From assembly GCA_030429625.1 (NCBI GenBank), contig JAUIFA010000001.1, positions 347,306-411,305 on the forward strand: a stretch of DNA of 64,000 bases, written 5' to 3'. Of this stretch, positions 29,022 through 38,678 are shown in pieces. How positions within the stretch are numbered: the first letter of the stretch is position 1; each line of letters starts with the position of its first letter. The DNA comes from Alphaproteobacteria bacterium. Lineage in GTDB: Bacteria > Pseudomonadota > Alphaproteobacteria > Rickettsiales > UBA8987. Position numbers and translations under genes: made by a program. Under the pieces are notes generated by a model. The model did no database searches, was not told where the DNA came from, and saw nothing but the letters and a program-made list of their open reading frames with translations.

Positions 29022-29053
29022 ATAAAGATATAATAAAGATTAGATATCTTTAT
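29022..29053. promoter_or_regulatory. 10-bp perfect inverted repeat in intergenic region
   Basis: ATAAAGATAT (29022-29031) and ATATCTTTAT (29044-29053) are separated by 12 bases. The site lies between the divergently transcribed DUF465 gene and antiporter gene, 63 bases upstream of DUF465 and 150 upstream of the antiporter. It could bind a dimeric regulator; no direct evidence. Confidence 0.35.
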
Positions 29054-29204
29054 AATTTGTGGATATGATGAGTGGATGATAACATAGAGTTTTCGATTTC
29101 CTAGATGTTATTTGGTCACTTGTTGTATTTCTGCAACATATTTTGGGGCTAATTAAGGCTCAGGCTGAATTGGTAAAATCAAAATTTTTTTAGAAGAGTT
29201 AGAG

Positions 29205-30440
29205 ATGAGTGTTATTACAATTATCAGTATATTGATTTCCCTCTGCGCAATTTTTGCGTATGTAAATTTACGTTTTCTAAAACTTCCCCACACAATAGGC
29301 ATTATGATTATCGCTTTGGTAATATCATTAATATTATTGATGTTGCAATTGGCAGGATTTGAGATGGCCACATATGCCAGAGAATTCCTAGGTAATATTG
29401 ACTTTACCGAGACTTTATTGCACGGAATGTTAAATTTTCTGCTTTTTGCAGGGGCAATGCATGTTAATTTGGCAGATCTTAAAGGTCAAAAATGGATTAT
29501 CAGCCTGCTGGCGGGGTTTGGTACCTTATTTTCAACTCTTATGGTGGGTATAGTGGTTTATTACCTGTCCCCATTGGTTGGATTTAACATTCCATTTATC
29601 TATGCTCTGTTGTTTGGTTCACTCATTGCGCCAACCGATCCGGTGGCAGTGATGGCCATATTAAAAAAAGCAGGTTGCCCCAAATCTTTGGAAACCAAGG
29701 TGGTGGGTGAATCCTTGTTTAATGATGGCATTGCGGTGGTAGTGTTTTTGGCGATTCTTGGTGCGATGATTGATGGGAATGCTACAGTTGAACATGTCAG
29801 TGGACTGTTTATAAAGGAGGCTCTGGGGGGTGCTGTTCTGGGGCTTATCCTTGGAGGCATAGCCTTCTTTATGTTGCGTTCGGTGGACAACTATCAGGTA
29901 GAAATTTTCGTCACACTTGGTTTGGTTATGGGCGGTTATGAAATTGCGTTATTGTTGCACACGTCAGGCCCCATTGCGATGGTAGTCGCGGGCTTGGTCA
30001 TTGGCAATCACGGCCGTAAGCATGCCATGTCAGACAGAACACGGCACAATCTTGATAATTTTTGGGAATTGTGTGATGAGTTTTTAAATGCGGTATTGTT
30101 TCTGCTTATTGGCGCAGAAATCCTTCTCTTAGACTTTAGCCAACCTGCAGTACTTATGGGTTTGATTATGATTCCATTGCTGTTGGTGATTCGTCTTGCT
30201 TCGGTGGCATTGCCTATTTCCCTTTTGCGTCAAGTCAGGAGTTTTAGCCCTTATGTGGTTACGATTCTAACGTGGGGTGGCCTGCGCGGAGGAATCTCTG
30301 TGGCACTGGCACTTTCAATGCCTGAAGGGGCGGAACATGATTTTCTGTTGATTGTCACCTACATGATTGTAGTATTTTCCATCATCGTCCAAGGTTTAAC
30401 AATCGGGAAATTGGTCGCGTACAGTAATAGACAAGGATAA
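29205..30440 (+). CDS. Na+/H+ antiporter, CPA1/NhaP type
   Basis: A 411-residue inner-membrane protein with about 12 membrane segments. The ion-site motifs of the CPA1 family are present: PTDPVAVMAILKKAG near residue 143 and GESLFNDGIAVVVFL near 166 (the Asn-Asp pair). It presumably exchanges sodium or potassium for protons across the inner membrane. It lacks the long C-terminal cytoplasmic tail of some relatives. Convergent with the next gene, stop to stop with no gap. Confidence 0.93.
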   Translation: MSVITIISILISLCAIFAYVNLRFLKLPHTIGIMIIALVISLILLMLQLAGFEMATYAREFLGNIDFTETLLHGMLNFLLFAGAMHVNLADLKGQKWIISLLAGFGTLFSTLMVGIVVYYLSPLVGFNIPFIYALLFGSLIAPTDPVAVMAILKKAGCPKSLETKVVGESLFNDGIAVVVFLAILGAMIDGNATVEHVSGLFIKEALGGAVLGLILGGIAFFMLRSVDNYQVEIFVTLGLVMGGYEIALLLHTSGPIAMVVAGLVIGNHGRKHAMSDRTRHNLDNFWELCDEFLNAVLFLLIGAEILLLDFSQPAVLMGLIMIPLLLVIRLASVALPISLLRQVRSFSPYVVTILTWGGLRGGISVALALSMPEGAEHDFLLIVTYMIVVFSIIVQGLTIGKLVAYSNRQG

Positions 30441-30803
30441 TTATTTCGTGTTGGCAGCGTTTTCTTTGTCCGGCCCCTCAACAATTTTCAGCAAACGTGC
30501 GTTGGTTTTATTGCCTTCACTGATGAGTCCAGCAATGGTAGAAAGAGCCTTCATTAACCGCTCTGTATTGCTTTTGTTTTGGTCGCCAGTTATTGCCTCG
30601 TTATTTTTTTCTAAGGCAGCACTGATTTTCTTTAATTCATCAAGGATTTGTTGAAACTGAAGATCTTGTTTTTGGACATAGGAGAGCTTGGCTTGGCCCT
30701 TTTTATCCCCAAATTTATAGGTTTCATGTAGCAGTTCCGCTTTGGCTGTTCCAGAAAAGCCGATTATTAGGAAAAAGAATGTAAGAATAATAACGCGTGA
30801 CAT
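30441..30803 (-). CDS. small exported protein of unknown function
   Basis: A 120-residue protein with a clear signal peptide (about 22 residues, cleavage after AKA). The mature region is helical and polar (QKQDLQFQQILDELKKISAALE and later heptads), suggesting a periplasmic coiled-coil protein. It is not recognised as a known family. It is preceded 35 bases upstream by ogt on the same strand, so it may be the last gene of the sdhE-mfd-ogt group. Confidence 0.7.
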   Translation of the reverse strand: MSRVIILTFFFLIIGFSGTAKAELLHETYKFGDKKGQAKLSYVQKQDLQFQQILDELKKISAALEKNNEAITGDQNKSNTERLMKALSTIAGLISEGNKTNARLLKIVEGPDKENAANTK

Positions 30804-30838
30804 GATTTAACCTCAATAGCCTGTTTTATGATGTTATA

Positions 30839-31291
30839 CTATAGGCTGTTCTCATGTTCAAGCAGCCACTTCTTTTTATTCAGTCCGCCAGCATACCCCA
30901 CCATCTTGCCGTCATGGCCTATAACCCTATGGCAAGGGATGATGATGGCAATAGGGTTGCGGTTATTGGCATTGCCAATGGCGCGAGAAGCCTTCTCCTT
31001 CCCAATATTAGAGGCAATGTCTTTGTACGAGGCGGTATTGCCATGGGTGATATTGAGCAACGCTTGCCACACTTGTTTTTGAAATTCCGTACCTTCTGGG
31101 GCAAGGGGAAGATCAAAATTATGACGTTTTCCTAAAAAATATTCATCAAGCTGGGTACGCGCTTTATCCAGAATCATATTGGTATTTGTACCACTTCCTT
31201 GTGCGTCAACAAACTCTAAATGGGTCAAGTAATGCTCAGTGGCTTGCAGTTTTAAGATTCCAATAGGGGATGAATAATAGTCTACATACAT
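30839..31291 (-). CDS. ogt: methylated-DNA--protein-cysteine methyltransferase
   Basis: A 150-residue suicide repair enzyme that takes alkyl groups from O6-alkylguanine. The active-site motif is IIIPCHRVIG with the acceptor Cys, preceded by the helix-turn-helix region SYKDIASNIG and ASRAIGNANNRNP and followed by GYAGGLNKKKWLL. It lacks the Ada regulatory domain. It starts five bases after mfd, so two DNA repair functions are likely co-transcribed. Confidence 0.95.
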   Translation of the reverse strand: MYVDYYSSPIGILKLQATEHYLTHLEFVDAQGSGTNTNMILDKARTQLDEYFLGKRHNFDLPLAPEGTEFQKQVWQALLNITHGNTASYKDIASNIGKEKASRAIGNANNRNPIAIIIPCHRVIGHDGKMVGYAGGLNKKKWLLEHENSL

Positions 31292-31296
31292 CTGAA

Positions 31297-34200
31297 TTAC
31301 CTTATTAAATCAATTAACTCATCGATTGAGTCACGGATGCCGATCATCCGAGTATACAAATTGTCCCAATCTCGATTGATTAATACAAATTTCTGATCGT
31401 TTCGCAACTTTATTGTTTCAGGATTTTGCGTGGCATAGACAATGAGTTTCTCGGGATGGGGGAATTTATTTTGATAGAAGCTGATGACCGCGCCTTTCGC
31501 TCCGGCCTCAACTTTGTCAATATGCGCCTTACGACACAGATGTTTGATACGTACCACGTGCAATAGATTTTGTACTTCCTCGGGAATGTCGCCAAATCGA
31601 TCAATCAGTTCCACACTCATCTGCTCAATTTCATCTTCATGTTCAAGACCGGCAATGCGACGATACATGCTTAATCGTAAATCAAAATTCGGAATATAGT
31701 CTTCGGGTATGAGTACAGAAGTTCCAATGTTAATTTTCGGGCTATAATCGTAACTATCATCAGTAATTTCGTCCTGCGCTTTATAGGCCTCCATTGCCTC
31801 ACGCAGCATGGTTTGATAGAGCTCTACTCCTACTTCTTTAATGTGACCAGATTGCTCATCCCCCAGCAAATTACCAAAGCCGCGAATGTCCATGTCGTGG
31901 CTGGCAAGGGTAAAACCTGCGCCTAAAGTATCAAGTTTTTGCATCACTTCCAGCCGTTTTAGTGCGTCTTTGGTGGGCATGTGTTTGGGTGGGATGGTCA
32001 GATAGGCATAGGCACGTACTTTGGAGCGTCCCACGCGCCCCCTAATTTGGTACAATTGCCCAAGGCCAAACATATCGGCTCTGTGAATTACCAGATTATT
32101 GGCCGTTGGGACGTCCAGTCCAGACTCCACAATGGTAGTGCATAGGATAACATCGTAAGCACCTTCGTAAAATGACTGCATAATTTGGTCAAGCTTTTCC
32201 GGAGAGATCCGTCCATGGGCGGCCACAATTTTCACCTCAGGTATCAATTCCTTAAGTTTGGGTTCGAGTTCTTCAACATCCTTAACCCTTGGGCAGACAT
32301 AAAACGTGCGGCCACCGCGATAATGTTCGCGTAGGATTGAATCTCGGATGATAAACGGATCATAGGGCATCACAAACGTACGTACAGCAAGACGGTCAAT
32401 TGGTGGAGTGGTAATTAGGCTTAGATCACGTATTCCTGACATGGAAAGTTGTAATGTGCGGGGAATAGGAGTAGCCGTCATGGTCAAAACATGGGTGGTT
32501 GAGCGCAGTTTTTTGAGTTTTTCTTTTTGTGCCACCCCAAAACGTTGTTCTTCGTCCACCACCAATAGGCTTAGATTGTCAAACGCAACATCCTTGGCCA
32601 GAAGCGCGTGAGTGCCAATGACAATATCAATCTCCCCGTTGGAAAGTTTCTCTTTAACTTCGGCGCTTTCTTTGGCACTATTGAGTCGAGACAATTGAGC
32701 CACAGTGATGTTTAAGCCCGCAAAGCGTTTGGTGAAATCATGGAAATGTTGGCGACATAGTAACGTGGTGGGGGCAATGATAGCTACCTGACCCTTTGGG
32801 CTTTCCGGTGTGTTATTTGCCACAATAAATGCAGCGCGCAGAGCTACCTCTGTTTTGCCAAAACCAACGTCCCCACAAATCAACCGATCCATTGGCCTGC
32901 CAGAGGCCAAATCTTCAATCACATCTTCAATGGCACTGAGCTGGTCTTCGGTTTCGCTGTAAGGAAAACGCGCGCAGAATTCATCATATTCGCCAGAGGT
33001 GGCATGAAATATTGGGGCTTGATATAAATTGCGCTGGGCGGCGATGGCAATGAGTTCTTTGGCAGCCAGTTTGATGCGTTTTTTAGCATTGGCCGTACGC
33101 CTTTGCCATGAAACTCCACCCAATTTATCCAATTGTGTATGGTCTTCAGCAGCGCCATAACGGCTGATAAGATCAATATTTTCCACAGGGACATATAGTT
33201 TGTCACCGTCCTGATAGATAAGCAGGATAAAATCATGTATTTTGTCGGAAATAGTTAAAGTTTCTAAGCCTTCAAAGCGCCCAATGCCGTGTTCTTTGTG
33301 GGTGACAAGCTCACCTTGGCTTAAATTGGCGGCTTCGCTGAGGAATTTCTCTGCCCGACGTTTTTTGCCCGCACTTTTGCGGAAGATTTTTTCACCCAAG
33401 AGGTCTTGCTCGCTGATAACCATAAGGTTATCAACATAAAAACCACTGTCTATTTTTAACACGGACAGGCCAACTATCCCACCACGAATGGCATTAGATT
33501 GGGTATTCCACTGGTTAATGTCTACAAAGGGAATGTCATATTCTGTGAGGAGAGATTCCATGCGATTGCGTGCGCCTTCGCTCATACAGGCAATGATGGG
33601 CTTAATTTTCTTTTTGCCAGAGCCTTTGACAATCTCAGGTTTGATTGCCTCCTTCAGCATGGCAAAAGCTGTCATGTGCTGTTTGTTGGATTCGGCAAAG
33701 AAATTGGGAATCTTTTTACATTCCAGATCAATGATATTCCCATCATCAGGCATCGCATAAGGGTATAGTTTGAGCGTTTTATGTTTTTTAAGCAATGTTT
33801 CCCATTGTAAATGGTTGAGATATAATAATTCTGGGTCAATGGGTTTATAGACAACCTCACCAAGGGTTTTTGCTTCTAGTGCGTCTTTGCGGCTGTGATA
33901 AAAGTCCTTAATCATTTTATCACGTTCTTCAAACGCATGTTCGCAGAGGTGATCAAGACATATAATTGCATTGGGTACGTAATCAAAGATGGTTTCAAGT
34001 GTGGGATAGAACAAAGGCAGCCAATGTTCCTGTCCGGCATATTTCCTTCCCGCTGCAATGGCTTCATACAAGGGATCTCCGCTGGCCACAGAACCAAACA
34101 GCTCACGATATTTGTTGCGGAAATGCTCAATGGTGCCGTCATGCAGAATCACTTCTGAGGCAGGAGAAAGGGTGATGGAATCCACATTGCCAGCGCTGAT

Positions 34201-34800
34201 TTGTGACAGAAGATCAAAAGTGCGGATGGACTCAATTTCATCCCCAAAGAAATCCAGTCGATAGCCCATATCCGAACCAGACGGACAGATATCAACAATA
34301 TTACCTCGGATACAAAATTCTCCAGCCTCAGAAACAGTGGAGGTATGAATATAACCGTTTTTCACTAAAAAATCGGACAATGTTGCGTGTTTTACTGTGT
34401 CGCCAATGCCGGCGTTAAACACAGATTCTGCCAAGAGTGAGCGGGGCAATAATTTCTGAATCACGGCATTGATGGTGGTTACAATAATGGCCGCCCCATT
34501 TATGTGGGCAATCTGACTCAGACTGTTGATCCGTTCACTAACAACAAGATTATTAGGAGATACCCGATCATAGGGGATACAATCCCACGCAGGCAAAGGC
34601 AATGTGGTGATTTCCGGAAAGAAAAAGCCAAGGCCTTCAATGGCATTTTCCATGTGGATGTCGTCAATGGTAATGTATAAAATTGGGGAAGGGTGGTGTT
34701 TGGCTAATTCAGCCAGCGTAAAAAACTGTGATCCATCTACCGCATTGGTTAAGATAACCTCTTCCTTGCTGGCCAAATTCTTATAAAGGCTAGACAGCAT
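31297..34800 (-). CDS. mfd: transcription-repair coupling factor
   Basis: An 1167-residue DNA translocase that removes stalled RNA polymerase and recruits UvrA. Domains in order: a UvrB-like N-terminal module (about 10-330), an RNA-polymerase-interacting CarD-like domain near 480 (LSQGELVTHKEHGIGRFEG), and RecG-like helicase lobes. The lobes carry Walker A CGDVGFGKTEVALR near 642, DEEQRF near 747 and GRVGRS in motif VI. The C-terminal UvrA-regulating TRCF domain completes it. Length is normal. The first 11 bases overlap the end of sdhE. Confidence 0.97.
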   Translation of the reverse strand: MLSSLYKNLASKEEVILTNAVDGSQFFTLAELAKHHPSPILYITIDDIHMENAIEGLGFFFPEITTLPLPAWDCIPYDRVSPNNLVVSERINSLSQIAHINGAAIIVTTINAVIQKLLPRSLLAESVFNAGIGDTVKHATLSDFLVKNGYIHTSTVSEAGEFCIRGNIVDICPSGSDMGYRLDFFGDEIESIRTFDLLSQISAGNVDSITLSPASEVILHDGTIEHFRNKYRELFGSVASGDPLYEAIAAGRKYAGQEHWLPLFYPTLETIFDYVPNAIICLDHLCEHAFEERDKMIKDFYHSRKDALEAKTLGEVVYKPIDPELLYLNHLQWETLLKKHKTLKLYPYAMPDDGNIIDLECKKIPNFFAESNKQHMTAFAMLKEAIKPEIVKGSGKKKIKPIIACMSEGARNRMESLLTEYDIPFVDINQWNTQSNAIRGGIVGLSVLKIDSGFYVDNLMVISEQDLLGEKIFRKSAGKKRRAEKFLSEAANLSQGELVTHKEHGIGRFEGLETLTISDKIHDFILLIYQDGDKLYVPVENIDLISRYGAAEDHTQLDKLGGVSWQRRTANAKKRIKLAAKELIAIAAQRNLYQAPIFHATSGEYDEFCARFPYSETEDQLSAIEDVIEDLASGRPMDRLICGDVGFGKTEVALRAAFIVANNTPESPKGQVAIIAPTTLLCRQHFHDFTKRFAGLNITVAQLSRLNSAKESAEVKEKLSNGEIDIVIGTHALLAKDVAFDNLSLLVVDEEQRFGVAQKEKLKKLRSTTHVLTMTATPIPRTLQLSMSGIRDLSLITTPPIDRLAVRTFVMPYDPFIIRDSILREHYRGGRTFYVCPRVKDVEELEPKLKELIPEVKIVAAHGRISPEKLDQIMQSFYEGAYDVILCTTIVESGLDVPTANNLVIHRADMFGLGQLYQIRGRVGRSKVRAYAYLTIPPKHMPTKDALKRLEVMQKLDTLGAGFTLASHDMDIRGFGNLLGDEQSGHIKEVGVELYQTMLREAMEAYKAQDEITDDSYDYSPKINIGTSVLIPEDYIPNFDLRLSMYRRIAGLEHEDEIEQMSVELIDRFGDIPEEVQNLLHVVRIKHLCRKAHIDKVEAGAKGAVISFYQNKFPHPEKLIVYATQNPETIKLRNDQKFVLINRDWDNLYTRMIGIRDSIDELIDLIR

Positions 34801-35077
34801 AACGTTTTATAGCGTCCCCAACATCATATTCAATGATTCTTTGTAAAACAGAGTTGGATTCTAGCTCCTCTGGAACAGTTTGATTCCCGTTAACCCAGCC
34901 ATAGATGTCCGAGTCACTCTGATCCATCACCTCATCAAGCATGTCCAATTCTTTATCAGACATGGTCTCAATATAATCTTTACAAAAATAACCCACGATG
35001 CGGTCGGTTTCCTTACATCCACGGTACCAACTTTGATAGAGTAATCTTTTTATACGTGTGTGACGATCTTCCGACAT
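34790..35077 (-). CDS. sdhE: succinate dehydrogenase flavin assembly factor
   Basis: A protein of about 95 residues of the SdhE/Sdh5 family, which helps attach FAD covalently to SdhA. The core motifs are LLYQSWYRGCKETDRIVGYF and SDSDIYGWVNG. A frame open to 35164 would add 29 residues not expected in the family. An AAGAG site before the ATG at 35077 supports the shorter form. Its position directly before mfd, overlapping by 11 bases, is a recurring alphaproteobacterial arrangement. Confidence 0.88.
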   Translation of the reverse strand: MSEDRHTRIKRLLYQSWYRGCKETDRIVGYFCKDYIETMSDKELDMLDEVMDQSDSDIYGWVNGNQTVPEELESNSVLQRIIEYDVGDAIKRYAV

Positions 35078-35237
35078 GTCCAACTCTTGATTAAAACGAA
35101 GGGTACTATATCTCTTTACATAGTTTTTAGGCAAGGATAATATGGTTTGATATGTTTTTGACATTATGTGTAACTACTGCTAGAATTCAGTCTTGAAGAG
35201 TGGAAGACGGTGTTGTTAAAAATAGGAAGTAACGTAA

Positions 35238-35387
35238 ATGAGTGTTCGGGTGATGGTGGAGCAACAAACCAAAGAATTTTTAGATGATCATGGTCTTGAG
35301 GGCTGCGTCACAGGTCTTACGCCACTGGCTGTTCTTGAAAGAGAAGGCCAACAGGAAAACTCTAAAGAAGGGCTTGAAAGATGTTAA
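35238..35387 (+). CDS. small protein of unknown function (49 residues)
   Basis: An ORF reading MSVRVMVEQQTKEFLDDHG ... EGLERC, preceded by AGGAAGT. It overlaps the next gene by seven bases (ATGTTAA), a typical sign of translational coupling that makes it more credible than its length alone would. Acidic and soluble; no family recognised. Confidence 0.55.
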   Translation: MSVRVMVEQQTKEFLDDHGLEGCVTGLTPLAVLEREGQQENSKEGLERC

Positions 35388-35659
35388 CCCATGCACACAG
35401 AGTTGAACTGGAAAAAAATGATGGAATTATGCTTTTGCAGGGTGAAAAGGCAGATGGGGCTGCGTTTTTTGTCTATATGATTATGAATCTGGAACAAGTT
35501 GAAAAGCTTGAGCGGGATTCTGCGGACGGTGCGGTCATTGATTTCGCACAATATGGTACGGTTATCATTGCGGGGAAGGGTAAGCCTACCCAGGATCATA
35601 TCGCCTATATGGAAAAAGAATACAACTTTAAGCACCCAGAGTCTGAAGAAGTCGCTTAG
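35381..35659 (+). CDS. hypothetical protein
   Basis: A soluble 92-residue protein with a mixed alpha/beta pattern (GIMLLQGEKADGAAFFVYMIM, then AVIDFAQYGTVIIAGKGKP) and an acidic tail. It overlaps the 49-residue upstream gene by seven bases, so the two are probably made together. It has no recognisable domain, no signal peptide and no membrane segment. Convergent with the EAL gene, 10 bases apart. Confidence 0.7.
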   Translation: MLTHAHRVELEKNDGIMLLQGEKADGAAFFVYMIMNLEQVEKLERDSADGAVIDFAQYGTVIIAGKGKPTQDHIAYMEKEYNFKHPESEEVA

Positions 35660-35669
35660 TTTCTTCTTT

Positions 35670-37352
35670 TTAAGATACTTCTTGTTCATAAGGGAGTTTT
35701 TCGCCGGCCCATGGGCGGGCAATATCAGGCTTGCCAAAATAGTAGCCTTGCATGTAATCTACTTTCAAACCCATAAGAATTTTGGCGACTTCGCCTGTTT
35801 CTACACATTCAGCCACTGTTTCCAGCCCATAGGATTGGTTAAAGTCTAGTAGGGTTTTGATAAAGAGTAAGTTTTCTGAGTTTTCTTCCAGCCCCATGAT
35901 ATATGATCCATCAATTTTTACCTTGTCCACTGAAAGACTCTTTAATTGGCGGAATGAGGTATAGCCTGCTCCAAAATCATCCAGTGCGACTTGGCAGCCA
36001 ATGGCTTGCAATGCGGCAACAAAATACGCTGTTTGACGCAGATCTCCCTGCGCAGCAGTTTCGGTAATTTCAACAATCATACGATGGGCGATGTCAGCAT
36101 TTTCTAAAATACGGGTGCAATGCTGTAGCCATTTTGGATTGTCTGTCGTGAGATTGGAGACATTAAAAGCCAAAGAAATGTCCGGATATTCTTTAAGTTC
36201 GGCAACAACTTTCTCCAAAACATATTCGTCTACAATGTCAATATAGCCCATACGCTCAGCCACAGGGATTAGATTACCGGCGGAGGACAGATTGCCATGC
36301 TCATCTTCCACCCGCATAAGGCATTCATAGCTGGCCACATGTCCGTCACTGCTTTTGATAACAGGCTGATAAGCAAGGTGGATCTTGTTTTCTTTAAAAG
36401 CATTTTGCATGTAGAGCAATTTGGTCACTTGATCTTTTGAATCAAGATGTTCTCGTTTGGCATCAAGATAGTCACAATGGAACTCGGATGCTTTATTTTT
36501 AGCATTGCTCAAGGCAAGATACGCTTTATTCAGCGCATCGGTTGGGCTGTCAGTATAAGAAGGAAAATGCACACTGCCAATGGACGTGCGCAGGTGAATT
36601 GGTTCCTTAAACGAAGGATTATTGTAGAGCTGTATTTTTCGCAAGATACGGTCAATGACCAATTCTACTTCGGTTTTTGTTTGGTTGCGTAGAATAATTC
36701 CAAATTGATCCAATGCGGTACGGTGTATAACATCTGATTCTCTTAGTAACTGCGTTAACTGGATTTCTAAGGCTTCCATAATTCGATTAGCAAACTTAGG
36801 AGAATACCAGGTCATCATCATTGGTAGATTGTCTATGGAGATTTTGAGAAGGACAGCCTCCTTATCCGCAGTCACACAATTTTGGTAGATTGTGTGCAAC
36901 TCTTCAATGAAGATATCGTTCTCATAATTGTCATTATAAGCCCCATAATTTTGTTCCCTCATATTGGGTTCTTTCTTCAGAGAACGTACCCTGACCACGT
37001 CATCGTCAGCAGAGATCATCCCCACCATAACAGTGTCATTGCCAACCTTTTCAACCGTACCTTTGTCAACTACCCTGACAAATTCTTCATCATCAATGAC
37101 AATGCGGTAGACACGGCTATAATCCCCACCATTGTCACGGCTTAGTTCAAAAGACGAGATAAATTTGGCACGATCTTGTTTATGTATCAGCTCAATAAAG
37201 CGCTCTAATGTACTAATTTCTATGGGATTATCTAATGATAGAATGGATCTTGTGTCGCCCGTCCACGTGATGATGTTCTTATTTACATTCCACTCATAAA
37301 CAACGTTATTTGCTTTTGTGATTGCAAGCTGGAGTCGTTTTAATTCATTCAT
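35670..37352 (-). CDS. PAS-like / degenerate GGDEF / EAL cyclic-di-GMP phosphodiesterase
   Basis: 560 residues without membrane segments. The N-terminal ~120 residues look like a PAS fold (VYEWNVNKNIITWTGD). A GGDEF-like domain follows, but its signature is replaced by LDQFG, so it is unlikely to make c-di-GMP. The EAL domain (about 320-555) retains the signature as YECLMRV, FNVSNLT, EITETAAQ, DDFGAGYTSFRQLK and VKIDGSYI, ending with QGYYFGKP. Most metal- and substrate-binding residues are therefore in place, and phosphodiesterase activity is likely. The degenerate GGDEF may regulate it. The PAS ligand is unknown. Confidence 0.9.
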   Translation of the reverse strand: MNELKRLQLAITKANNVVYEWNVNKNIITWTGDTRSILSLDNPIEISTLERFIELIHKQDRAKFISSFELSRDNGGDYSRVYRIVIDDEEFVRVVDKGTVEKVGNDTVMVGMISADDDVVRVRSLKKEPNMREQNYGAYNDNYENDIFIEELHTIYQNCVTADKEAVLLKISIDNLPMMMTWYSPKFANRIMEALEIQLTQLLRESDVIHRTALDQFGIILRNQTKTEVELVIDRILRKIQLYNNPSFKEPIHLRTSIGSVHFPSYTDSPTDALNKAYLALSNAKNKASEFHCDYLDAKREHLDSKDQVTKLLYMQNAFKENKIHLAYQPVIKSSDGHVASYECLMRVEDEHGNLSSAGNLIPVAERMGYIDIVDEYVLEKVVAELKEYPDISLAFNVSNLTTDNPKWLQHCTRILENADIAHRMIVEITETAAQGDLRQTAYFVAALQAIGCQVALDDFGAGYTSFRQLKSLSVDKVKIDGSYIMGLEENSENLLFIKTLLDFNQSYGLETVAECVETGEVAKILMGLKVDYMQGYYFGKPDIARPWAGEKLPYEQEVS

Positions 37353-37433
37353 TGTAATCTAAACATGCCACGTAAATATATAAACACAGGGTACTATACC
37401 ATATTTGTCATTAATATGAAGGTAAAAAATTAT

Positions 37434-38591
37434 TTATTCAAATTTTGGTTTAATTAATATTATTCGACTGTTTTCGGCACTAAGAGCCAACTCACCTTTC
37501 GAAAGTGCGATGGCAAATTTGCCAAATATTTCATATCGCCAGCCATGCATGGGAGGAATGTCAGGATGGTTTTTACAAAGGTCTGTCACGGTAGCAATTT
37601 TTTCCAGATTTTCAATACTAGCAACAACGCTGGGAGCAATGTCATGATAATCGCATTGGGTTTTGAGCAATACTTTTAGTAAATCTACCAGAGGGCCTGC
37701 GCCTTTGGGTAATATTTTTTTCTTTATCAGCTTCGGTGGTTTAGAAGATAGGCCTCTTTCCACGGCTGCAAGAATTTCTTCCCTGACATCAGATTTGGAG
37801 GTTTTAAAGAATCTAAGATTGTCTAAATCCTTGTCTTTTTTAGGTACAATGGAGGCTATTTCCAATATTGCATCGCTTTTCATTACCCAGTTGCGTGGTT
37901 TGTTAACCAGCTGTGAGCGCAACTCTCTCCATGTGGCAAGTTCTTTAACAATGGAAAGATACTCATCACTTCCGCTTTTTATGCGCAACTTTTTCCATGC
38001 ATCGTCGTGATGTGGAATGTAACAGTTTGGGTCGGATAATTTTTCCATTTCCTCTTCAAACCATAACACCCTCTCACGGCTTTCCAGCTGTTCTTTTAAG
38101 GTGAGGTAAATATCGCGCAGATAGGTAACATCGGAAAGCGCGTACTTAATTTGTTTCTCTGAAAGAGGGCGTTTCGACCAATCGGTGTGGCGGGAAGATT
38201 TATCAAGGCTGACTTTACAGATTTTGGTAACAAGATTGCCATAGCCAATATTCTCCCCATAACCGAGAATCTGAGCAGCGATCTGTGTATCAAAAACCGA
38301 TTGAGGAACTTTGTGATGTTCGTGTAAAACAATCTCAATGTCTTGCGAACAGGCATGAAACACCTTAACTATTTTAGGGTCATCAAGAATTTCCCATATT
38401 GGGGTAAGGTCAATATCTTTAGCCAAGCTGTCCACCGCAAAAACATCTTTTTCTCCGGCAATTTGAATCAAACATAAGAGAGGGTAATAGGTCTTTTCCC
38501 GCAGAAATTCTGTATCAATAGTGATAAAACTTTCTTTTTTAAGCGCATCTACCCGTTTTCTAAGCTCTTGGGAAGTGGTGATCACGGGCAT
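37434..38591 (-). CDS. rnd: ribonuclease D
   Basis: A 385-residue 3'-5' exoribonuclease active in tRNA 3' end maturation. The DEDDy exonuclease motifs are present: ITIDTEFLREKTYYP (Asp and Glu), FHACSQDIEIV (Asp), and YALSDVTYLRDIY (Tyr and Asp). An HRDC-type region follows (LATWRELRSQLVNKPRNWV). Length is normal. Separated from both neighbours by gaps under 100 bases. Confidence 0.95.
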   Translation of the reverse strand: MPVITTSQELRKRVDALKKESFITIDTEFLREKTYYPLLCLIQIAGEKDVFAVDSLAKDIDLTPIWEILDDPKIVKVFHACSQDIEIVLHEHHKVPQSVFDTQIAAQILGYGENIGYGNLVTKICKVSLDKSSRHTDWSKRPLSEKQIKYALSDVTYLRDIYLTLKEQLESRERVLWFEEEMEKLSDPNCYIPHHDDAWKKLRIKSGSDEYLSIVKELATWRELRSQLVNKPRNWVMKSDAILEIASIVPKKDKDLDNLRFFKTSKSDVREEILAAVERGLSSKPPKLIKKKILPKGAGPLVDLLKVLLKTQCDYHDIAPSVVASIENLEKIATVTDLCKNHPDIPPMHGWRYEIFGKFAIALSKGELALSAENSRIILIKPKFE

Positions 38592-38678
38592 ATATTTACA
38601 ATTCCTTATAACTAACTACAGTGATTTTATAAACTATTTTATAGCTGTAAGTAAAGGTAAGATTACAAATATAACCAG

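Noticed and set aside
35238-35659. Toxin-antitoxin module
   Set aside because: Size and overlap fit, but neither protein resembles any known toxin or antitoxin fold; kept as unknown small genes.
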